Below the pieces are notes generated by a model. The model worked only from the letters and a program-made list of their open reading frames with translations. It was not told where the DNA came from and did no database searches. Source: an uncultured Verrucomicrobiota bacterium (GTDB taxonomy: Bacteria; Verrucomicrobiota; Verrucomicrobiia; Limisphaerales; UBA9464). From it: a stretch of DNA of 60,305 bases. The stretch is taken from contig CAITXU010000006.1 of NCBI GenBank assembly GCA_903896505.1, forward strand, positions 1 to 60,305, written 5' to 3'. A program made the translations under genes and the position numbers. Each line of letters starts with the position of its first letter. The first letter of the stretch is position 1. Shown one piece after another: positions 54,477 to 60,305 of this stretch.

Positions 54477-54992
54477 TCAGGCCTTGGCGGTCGGGCCGGA
54501 CCTACTCGCTTGCACGGCATTTGATCGGCGCTGCGCCTCAATCCGGCGCACCGCCTCTTCGACGAACGCGACGAACTCGGACTGATGCGTCCCGCGAACT
54601 TGAGCCCACACTTCCCTAGGTACCGGTAGACGGAAAAAGTGACCGGCATCGGCAGCCAACACGCCCAGTGGGACCAGACTGCCCATCCTTGCGACCAGCC
54701 ATCCGGTGTGGAAGTGGACGAAGGCCAATTCCAAAAAGAGGCGCTCTTCGGTCGTCACGGGACGGGTTTCCAAGCTGCGATCCGCATCAAGCAAATGGGC
54801 CAACCGGGGACGTTGATGCAGTTGCCCCCACAAGCGGCGGTGTTGGGTATTGAGGGTCAGATACTCACTGACTCGCTTGGCCTCCACATCGCGCCTAAGG
54901 GTTTCAGCTGTGAATAGCAGGCTCCCGCAGATGCCCAACGTCTGAAAGAACGAAACCCAATTGTCAGAAAGCCAGGCGGCCAAGGAGCTCAT
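54477..54992 (-). CDS. Hypothetical membrane-associated protein
   Basis: A 171-residue protein. An amphipathic/hydrophobic N-terminal helix (NWVSFFQTLGICGSLLFTAE) is followed by a helical domain (RRDVEAKRVSEYLTLNTQHR, LWGQLHQRPRLAHLLDADRS). This resembles small proteins of unknown function with one N-terminal membrane helix and a DUF4760-like body. It is upstream of and probably co-transcribed with the 396-residue gene (34 bp gap). Confidence 0.55.
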   Translation of the reverse strand: MSSLAAWLSDNWVSFFQTLGICGSLLFTAETLRRDVEAKRVSEYLTLNTQHRRLWGQLHQRPRLAHLLDADRSLETRPVTTEERLFLELAFVHFHTGWLVARMGSLVPLGVLAADAGHFFRLPVPREVWAQVRGTHQSEFVAFVEEAVRRIEAQRRSNAVQASRSGPTAKA

Positions 54993-55040
54993 CCAACCAT
55001 CCTACCACGACGGACAGTCGGTTCGAAACCCACGGGTTGA

Positions 55041-55283
55041 TCAGGCCGCCTCGGGAATGTCGGCACGCACGCGGACCAGCAAGGCGCGAGGGATGCGGAC
55101 CATCTTTTCCCCGGGACCGCAGCCAGCGCCGACGGCATCGAGGAGATCAGCGTGCTGGGTGATGTCGGCCCCGATGATGGCGAAATCGCCATCAGCAAGT
55201 TCGAGAACATCGGGACAGGAACGTCCCCCGGAGCATGGCAGGGGGCTGGAAGCGGCGTTGACACCTAGACGACGAATGAACAT
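55041..55283 (-). CDS. Small conserved protein, divergent partner of XRE regulator
   Basis: An 80-residue protein: MFIRRLGVNAASSPLPCSGG, RSCPDVLELADGDFAIIGAD, ITQHADLLDAVGAGCGPGEK, MVRIPRALLVRVRADIPEAA. It seems to belong to a family of small proteins found next to XRE regulators in actinobacteria and others, with no known function. ATG 55283 is preferred over TTG 55292. It is divergent from the XRE gene; the two operators lie in the 59-bp gap. Confidence 0.6.
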   Translation of the reverse strand: MFIRRLGVNAASSPLPCSGGRSCPDVLELADGDFAIIGADITQHADLLDAVGAGCGPGEKMVRIPRALLVRVRADIPEAA

Positions 55284-55292
55284 GAGAGACAA

Positions 55293-55306
55293 ATGACAAA
55301 AGTCAT
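55293..55306. promoter_or_regulatory. Palindromic operator O1
   Basis: ATGACAAAAGTCAT is a perfect 5-4-5 palindrome. An extended match (AAATGACANNAGTCATCTA-type) is shared with O2, whose centre is 31 bp away, three helical turns. It is a likely binding site for the XRE dimer. Confidence 0.7.
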
Positions 55307-55323
55307 CTAGTCAGTCAACAAAA

Positions 55324-55337
55324 ATGACAGTAGTCAT
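55324..55337. promoter_or_regulatory. Palindromic operator O2
   Basis: ATGACAGTAGTCAT repeats the O1 arms exactly. It lies 6-19 bases before the XRE start codon (GTG 55343), so bound regulator would block translation initiation or the promoter of its own gene. Confidence 0.7.
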
Positions 55338-55342
55338 CTACT

Positions 55343-55627
55343 GTGCTGAATTTCGACCATTTGGGCGTGCTGAGTGCCGCCGTCATCCGCCTGCTCCGGG
55401 AGGAGCGGGAACGACAGAATATATCGGGAAAGGAACTGGCCCGATGCTGTGGCCTGAATCAATCGACGATCAGCCTCACTGACAGAGGCCTGCGCAAGCC
55501 AACGTTGGAAACGCTGCTGCGAATGGCAGATGTGTTGAAGGTGAGGCTGGGCGATATTTTGTTGCAGGCTGAAGCAGAGGGCGGCGCGAAGCCGAAAGTA
55601 TCGAAAAAGGAGGCGGGAACGGAGTGA
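55343..55627 (+). CDS. XRE-family transcriptional regulator
   Basis: A 94-residue DNA-binding protein with a canonical HTH_3: LREERERQNISGKELARCCG, LNQSTISLTDRGLRKPTLET, LLRMADVLKVRLGDILLQAE. Glutamine-Ser at the start of helix 3 (NQSTIS) fits operator contact. The start is GTG 55343. Two perfect operators sit directly upstream, so autorepression and control of the divergent 80-residue gene are likely. Confidence 0.88.
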   Translation: MLNFDHLGVLSAAVIRLLREERERQNISGKELARCCGLNQSTISLTDRGLRKPTLETLLRMADVLKVRLGDILLQAEAEGGAKPKVSKKEAGTE

Positions 55628-55789
55628 CTAAGACAGCCCGTCCGGCGATCCGGCGTTGCCAGTTTTCTGGAAGATGCCGAATCGCAGACGGGCGGGCTAT
55701 TATATCGGGAGTATCGTCACGCGGAAGCCATCCCACCAGGATGCGGCGGGGTTGAGGTATTACGACGTTGGGCTTTTCCATGACCACGG
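55628..55789. other. Intergenic region with possible bidirectional terminator
   Basis: AGCCCGTC (55634-55641) and GACGGGCGGGCT (55686-55697) form an imperfect long hairpin between the convergent XRE and hypothetical genes. No gene is seen. Confidence 0.35.
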
Positions 55790-56146
55790 TTATGGGCGGT
55801 ATCGGGAATGTGTGCGGCAATAACAACAGCCGCGGCGGTAACGGGAGGATGGTTTCGATTGAAGGGAGCTCCCGGGAACGACCAATGCTTTGGGGGAATT
55901 CATAAGGGCATCGGCCCTGAACCCGGCTTGCAGCGCAGATTCGCGTTCTTGCGCCATGGTCGCTGCATACCATTCCGCATGGTAGAGGGCGATGCGGACA
56001 TCCTGTCGGTTCCACCGCAGCTGACGTGCAGCACGCGGAATATGTCCCAACTTCTTGGTGAGTTCGGCCACCAGCCAGATCGGTTCCTTTTTCCCGCACA
56101 GATAAGTCATGCGGATGCCGTTCCAATCGCGAAATTCCAGACTCAT
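55790..56146 (-). CDS. Hypothetical protein, 118 residues
   Basis: The frame reads MSLEFRDWNGIRMTYLCGKK, EPIWLVAELTKKLGHIPRAA, RQLRWNRQDVRIALYHAEWY, then a Cys/Arg-rich end. The start at 56146 is firm because GGGAGGAGA lies six bases upstream. The amino-acid pattern is that of a small nucleic-acid-binding or regulatory protein; I do not recognise it. The IS element ends only about 63 bp upstream, so its promoter may have been displaced. Confidence 0.5.
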   Translation of the reverse strand: MSLEFRDWNGIRMTYLCGKKEPIWLVAELTKKLGHIPRAARQLRWNRQDVRIALYHAEWYAATMAQERESALQAGFRADALMNSPKALVVPGSSLQSKPSSRYRRGCCYCRTHSRYRP

Positions 56147-56205
56147 TCGAAGTCTCCTCCCATCCGCCATTATGGCATGACAGAAGCCGATTGTGACCCT
56201 CTTTC

Positions 56206-56208
56206 TTA
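56206..56208. repeat. Target-site duplication (TTA), left
   Basis: TTA directly precedes the left inverted repeat and is repeated as TTA after the right one (57117-57119). Confidence 0.55.
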
Positions 56209-57116
56209 GACCGCATCTGAAAAATGAAACTTAGCGAGTCTTCAAGCGAGTCTGCGGAGTTGGATGCGTATAAGGGCGATAAAGACAAAGGCCTCCGCGC
56301 TTTCGGTGGTGGTTTCGTAGTCCCGAACGAGGCGTCGATGACGCATCAACCAGCCGAAGGTTCGTTCGACGACCCAGCGCCGAGCCAAGACCTTGAAGCC
56401 CCGTGCGGTGTCGGAGCGTTTTACCACTTCAACTTTAAGCTGGGAGCGGAATTCCATTACCCAATGGGCGAAGGAATCACCTGTGTATCCGCCGTCGACC
56501 CAAATCAATCGCAACCAAGTCAGCCAGCCGAGTATGCCACTCAAAAGGGCCATCGCTCCTTCCCGCTCTGGAACATCCGCTGCGGTGACCTTGACCCCAA
56601 GGACCAGTCCCAGCGTGTCCACCAGCAGATGGCGTTTTCGCCCCTTGATGTTCTTGGCTGCGTCATAACCTCTGACTCCGCCATGGCAGTCGGATTTGAC
56701 GCTTTGGCTGTCCAGAATCGCCGCTGTGGGTCGGGATCGTTTGCCGACAAAACCCCGTACCATGGCTCGCAGTTGGGCGTTGATGCGCTCCCAGAGATTC
56801 TCCCGAACCCAGGCGCGGAAAATGTGAAAGACCGTCTTGTACTTCGGAAAGTCCTTCGGCAACAACCCCCAAGGGCAACCTGCCTTGACGATATAGAGTA
56901 CCGCGTTGACCACCCGGCGAAGGTCGGTTCGGGGTCTTCCCCGACGTTTGGCGGCTGGAAGCATCGGTTCTATGATTTCCCACTGGGCATCGGTGACATC
57001 AGTGCTGTATTGAGCGATTTTCATCGCTCGACAGAGCTTTCCGCTAGTTCACGCCCTCCATTTCAACGGCCCAAGTCAAGCCTAACTCCCACCTTTCCGA
57101 TTTCTCAGATGCGCTC
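56209..57116 (-). mobile_element. IS5-family insertion sequence (908 bp)
   Basis: Terminal inverted repeats start GACCGCATCTGAAAAAT at 56209 and, on the other strand, GAGCGCATCTGAGAAAT at 57116, 15 of 17 identical. One transposase gene fills the element. A 3-bp TTA is duplicated outside both ends. The preserved ends and open transposase frame suggest a recent, possibly active insertion. Confidence 0.85.
56242..57024 (-). CDS. IS5-family transposase
   Basis: A 260-residue DDE transposase of the DDE_Tnp_1/DUF4096 type. The N-terminal domain (TDAQWEIIEPMLPAAKRRGR, PRTDLRRVVNAVLYIVKAGC, PWGLLPKDFPKYKTVF) is complete. Catalytic residues fit AAILDSQSVKS (Asp), LIWVDGGYTG (Asp) and RRWVVERTFGWL (Glu). 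There is no frameshift, so no programmed fusion is needed. The gene occupies nearly the whole element. Confidence 0.9.
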   Translation of the reverse strand: MKIAQYSTDVTDAQWEIIEPMLPAAKRRGRPRTDLRRVVNAVLYIVKAGCPWGLLPKDFPKYKTVFHIFRAWVRENLWERINAQLRAMVRGFVGKRSRPTAAILDSQSVKSDCHGGVRGYDAAKNIKGRKRHLLVDTLGLVLGVKVTAADVPEREGAMALLSGILGWLTWLRLIWVDGGYTGDSFAHWVMEFRSQLKVEVVKRSDTARGFKVLARRWVVERTFGWLMRHRRLVRDYETTTESAEAFVFIALIRIQLRRLA

Positions 57117-58375
57117 TTAGGGTTAGTCGACATTCACCACCTGTTTCAAGTACCGAAAGCACCCATCACCACATAGGTTTGACCACAAAATCGGGCCATT
57201 CCTACATCCTCGACGCCAGCCTAACCCTGAGAACCATCACCCCCCTCTCAGGATGTGGACTAGCGTTCTAATTTAATATGGAGGAAAGAAGTAAAAGGAG
57301 AGTAGATATCGTATCCTATTGGTTCTTCATCTATCACTTTTCATGCGCTCAACCCTAATGATTCTGCTACTCGCCTGGAGTGATAGTGGGTGGGGCTTCC
57401 CCCCCGTCGTTCTGGCCCGACCTATCGTCAATTGATGCCCTGTTCGGGCGAGGGAATGGTGACCAACGGAATCTTCACGCTCATTCTCTCGGCGTGGAGG
57501 CATCCCATCGTCGTTTCCAATCACACCCCAACGCGCCAGCCGATGCAGAGCCACTCTCTAGCCGGTGGATTCCTCGACCCAGACAGGCTTGCCAAACTCA
57601 CTCCAATAGACCAAAATCATACCGAGCATTCCTGTCGATTGTTCACGCCGCGATGTGTTTGGGGATCAGATCGCCAATCGACCGTGCGAAACGCAATCAA
57701 CTTTAAAGACTATGCGCCGCGGCCGAAAACAGAGGGCCTTTGTCAGCATAATGAACGGGCGGTTTCGCCCTATCAATGGACAAGCCAGCCGTGGATTTGC
57801 GGGATCCTCGCCTCGCCCCAAGTCTGGTCTTGGCCCCCTATTACGTGTCAGCGTTAAGGGTTGGACCGATTCCGAAGTTGAGACTTGTCTCTCCCGCAAC
57901 TACCCTGATTTTTCTCCTGAAACTTTGAAGGCATGTGTAACTGCAGCGAAGAAGGACGGCTTTATGGACGGTGTATTTAACAATCTGCCTGCAGGATCCC
58001 AGACAAGGAGGATTGCTTAACTGTTCGTTCACCCCCCCCAATTTGGCTTGGGTTTCCAGACCAATCATGAATTGGCAGCGAAAATCACGATCGGCGTTCG
58101 CGCAAACCACGACCACCCCGAGCCCATCCCCATCACTTGGAAGGTCATCTGCCTCCAGCGGCCCCGGCGCCCGCACTGGTTCGCAACAGCCATCCAATAG
58201 GGCGATTCCAATCGCAGTAAATCGTCCAACCTCAATTACTGTGGCTCGTTTGTCCCCTAACCCCCATGAAACAGTTCGTGGGTTTTGCAGATTGGTGCAT
58301 TGTTTCTCGGAGAGTTGTATCCGTTAGTCCGAACCGGTCTTCCGCAGGCGGCTGGAAACGTGGTAAAAGCCCTAG
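57117..58375. other. Gene-poor region after the IS element
   Basis: About 1.26 kb without a convincing gene. A plus-strand frame at 57850-58020 (RVSVKGWTDSEV, NYPDFSPETLKACVTAAKKD) looks like a degraded DUF433 C-terminus, lacking the central part. The first 250 bases are A/T-richer with no repeat I can match. This stretch appears to be decayed DNA. Confidence 0.35.
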
Positions 58376-59104
58376 ATGGCTCCAGAACTCGCGCCGCCGT
58401 CCCTCGCCGATCAACCTTGGTTTGTGGAATTCCTCGAAACCCGAGGTTTCCGGAAAACCACGCCTTCCTCGTTTTCCAATGGTCGCGCCTCGGTCCGTGT
58501 GGACGGGCCGATGCTCTGCGCCGTTCCCGGCGACGACGGCAAAAAGGTCTGGCGCAGCGAAGTGAAGGAGACGCCGCCGGAGGCGATTCGCCAACTCCTG
58601 TCCGTCGTCCTTTCCGCGCCGTCATTTCTTTCCCAAGCCGAACTGGACAAGAGAGTGGCACGCCAGCGCCACGCGGCAGATGCACTCGGCGATATAGCCA
58701 ACACGATACGCGAAAACCCCGATAGTCCGGCGGGGCAACAACTCCGCCGATTCGTCTGGTCGATCTTCAATCAACACCACGCGGTCAATCTATGGCGTAT
58801 GAACGATGAACTCAGCCCGCAGCAGAAAGGATGGGTCGCCGTCGTCATGACCGCATGGATGGACGGACAAGTGCCGGATGACGCCATCCGGTCGGCACTC
58901 ATGGATTCTGGGGAAATGGATCGTTGGGATACCGTACGCCTTCGCGCACCCGAACAACGTCGCCTAGTCGAGGCTATCGGCGCGGTGTCGGACATTCTGA
59001 AAAGCACACTGCCGGGGTACGCATCACCGGCCATCACTCGCGCTGATGGACTTCTCCGGGAGGTCCTGGACTTGTTGCGGACCGTGCGAAAGACCGGTGA
59101 TTGA
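58376..59104 (+). CDS. Hypothetical protein next to the methyltransferase
   Basis: A 242-residue protein: ADQPWFVEFLETRGFRKTTP, QQLRRFVWSIFNQHHAVNLW, WVAVVMTAWMDGQVPDDAIR and a helical C-terminus. It has no signal, membrane segment or domain I recognise. It is convergent with the DNA methyltransferase and its last 81 bases overlap that gene. The pairing could mark a defence or restriction-type module, but no endonuclease motif is seen. Confidence 0.5.
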   Translation: MAPELAPPSLADQPWFVEFLETRGFRKTTPSSFSNGRASVRVDGPMLCAVPGDDGKKVWRSEVKETPPEAIRQLLSVVLSAPSFLSQAELDKRVARQRHAADALGDIANTIRENPDSPAGQQLRRFVWSIFNQHHAVNLWRMNDELSPQQKGWVAVVMTAWMDGQVPDDAIRSALMDSGEMDRWDTVRLRAPEQRRLVEAIGAVSDILKSTLPGYASPAITRADGLLREVLDLLRTVRKTGD

Positions 59105-60292
59105 GCCCGTGTCGCTGGAGTAAAGGTGCGCCTCCAATTGTTGAAAAATCGTCCGGAAAACTCGGGTCAGAACGCCCTGCCCAAGAATCTCGACCCCAGT
59201 GGCGTAGCGCTCGGTGAGCAAATTGTGTCCGCGAATCCTCTCCAGCTCAGGAAGCCGCAGCAGCCGCAGTCCGAAGGGTGTTTGCAGAAACGGACCGGAA
59301 TTGACCTTGTGGTAGGACTTCGGAATCACGGGAATGCGCGCCTCATGCCCGTCGAGAACCGTGAACCCGAAGCCGTGTCCGAGCGCACGATGCCGCTCCT
59401 GATGGGCGCGCAGACCCTCAACGGTTACAGCAATCCTGCGGGCGTCGGCTTCGTCCCGAGCGGTGTTCGGCGGATCAAGGAACGCGGACACCGGCGTCCG
59501 GCAGACAATCCCGGGCACACGGATTTCAAAGGGCCGATTCAACGTGGCCACAAGCACCCAGCGCTGGCGGTCCTCAATTTCGCCCCACTCGGCGTTGGGT
59601 TTCAGTATCGAGGTGAAAACGTGATAGCCGAGCCGTTCCAAATGGGTAACGACGACTTGCCCGGCGAGGCTGGTACCGAACGACGGAACGTTCTCGAAAA
59701 CGACGGCGGCTGGCATCCGGTCGCGGACTAGCGACAGAACGGGGATGAACAGGTCGCCGGTATCGCCGAGTTCCGGCTTCCCGGCCAACCCCTTTTTGGC
59801 GCGTCCAAGATTGGAATGGCTCGTGCAAGGAATCCCGCCGATCAGGATGTCGAACTGAGGGAGATCGGAGGATTCGACTGCACGAATGTCGGCCTGTACC
59901 AAGGCGGCATTCGGGTGGGCTGCCTGCCACTCATCGGCAAACGGCGGTTCAATTTCGATTCCGGCCTCGACCCGGAAATGTTCGTTCCCCGACAGGGCCG
60001 CCGTCATCGTCCCACCGCCTGAGAAAGCCTCGACGACGCGAAAAGGAGGGGCCAGTCGTCGGGAGCGTAGAATGGCGGCAGCCCGGCGGCTGGGTGTGAT
60101 CCGAATTCGCTCAAACCAGCCACTAATCTTCAGCTCCGGAAACTCAGCCAGTCCTCGTAGGTATACTTGGTTGGCGAGATCGATGATGGGCCGTCGGCCA
60201 CCGGAGACCGCCCGGCTGGAGACATGGTTCTCTGCGAGAACGGCGGGTTTCAGCAGGAGTTCCTCACCCTTTGTTTCCACTGAGAACGGCAT
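59024..60292 (-). CDS. DNA (cytosine-5) methyltransferase
   Basis: A 422-residue C5 methyltransferase. Motif I is VVEAFSGGGT (about residue 86-95), the catalytic cysteine is in GGIPCTSHS (Cys156), and motif VI is VVFENVPS (Glu200-Asn-Val). DRQRWVLVA and the C-terminal LPELERIRGHN (motif IX-X region) follow. The target-recognition region is short. The N-terminus lies at the window edge, and the frame remains open beyond it, so the gene may be longer. It converges on the 242-residue gene with an 81-bp overlap. Confidence 0.85.
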   Translation of the reverse strand: MPFSVETKGEELLLKPAVLAENHVSSRAVSGGRRPIIDLANQVYLRGLAEFPELKISGWFERIRITPSRRAAAILRSRRLAPPFRVVEAFSGGGTMTAALSGNEHFRVEAGIEIEPPFADEWQAAHPNAALVQADIRAVESSDLPQFDILIGGIPCTSHSNLGRAKKGLAGKPELGDTGDLFIPVLSLVRDRMPAAVVFENVPSFGTSLAGQVVVTHLERLGYHVFTSILKPNAEWGEIEDRQRWVLVATLNRPFEIRVPGIVCRTPVSAFLDPPNTARDEADARRIAVTVEGLRAHQERHRALGHGFGFTVLDGHEARIPVIPKSYHKVNSGPFLQTPFGLRLLRLPELERIRGHNLLTERYATGVEILGQGVLTRVFRTIFQQLEAHLYSSDTGSITGLSHGPQQVQDLPEKSISASDGR

Positions 60293-60305
60293 CCCCGCGG
60301 GAAAA

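Noticed and set aside
57841..58197. Minus-strand frame of 118 codons
   Set aside because: Antisense to a more protein-like plus-strand fragment; no ribosome-binding site or domain.

Overview
The window most resembles a moderately high-GC chromosome of the Verrucomicrobiota (Pedosphaera/Limisphaera-like). The evidence is gene content. It has PVC-type c-type heme dehydrogenases with HEAT repeats, a DUF1549/DUF1553 plus DUF1501 pair, an ECF sigma plus FecR-like anti-sigma pair, a DUF1587/DUF1592-type cytochrome remnant, PEP-CTERM proteins with an 'MGxxSALVAASQ'-style signal region, a TIGR03067 protein, and DUF5069. No intact rRNA, tRNA or CRISPR array is visible.

Layout. 0.4-3.4 kb: DUF5069, an HpnA-like sugar epimerase and a radical SAM/SPASM protein. 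3.9-7.0 kb: an inositol-type operon (substrate-binding protein, permease, myo-inositol oxygenase) with no ATPase gene. 7.3-9.8 kb: three tandem PEP-CTERM paralogues with matching terminators and, in two, a matching upstream motif. 10.1-12.8 kb: a detoxification-type operon (alpha/beta hydrolase, zinc alcohol dehydrogenase) ending in a deletion scar that joins two oxidoreductase genes. 13.2-17.2 kb: ECF sigma factor, FecR-like regulator, then a cytochrome gene broken by two TAG codons and a second frameshifted gene. 17.4-18.4 kb: a secreted S1/P1 nuclease. 18.5-27.0 kb: a four-gene periplasmic electron-transfer operon led by a copied sigma-factor promoter fragment. 27.3-32.7 kb: a TPR protein, a large Ig-repeat surface protein with an IPTL-CTERM-like tail and a cytochrome partner. 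32.9-40.5 kb: a HEAT protein, an acyl-CoA ligase-like enzyme and the DUF1549-DUF1501 pair.

40.6-50.1 kb is accessory DNA. It has toxin-antitoxin genes, a duplicated ribbon-helix-helix antitoxin around a pectate-lyase-fold protein, a three-gene nucleotidyltransferase module, decayed genes, mobile inverted-repeat elements and a cassette-like DUF4259 gene. It is bounded by two tRNA 3'-end fragments. 50.2-60.3 kb continues as an integrated element: tyrosine integrase, truncated MobF relaxase-helicase, a divergent XRE regulator with two perfect operators, an IS5-family insertion sequence and a DNA cytosine methyltransferase.

The signals that most deserve a second look are the XRE/small-protein switch at 55.0-55.6 kb, the nucleotidyltransferase module at 47.2-48.2 kb, the cassette-like boundaries at 48.9-49.9 kb, the shared motif ahead of the PEP-CTERM paralogues, and the sigma-factor promoter copy at 18.5 kb. 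All functional statements come from reading the sequence and remembered family knowledge; no database search was run.
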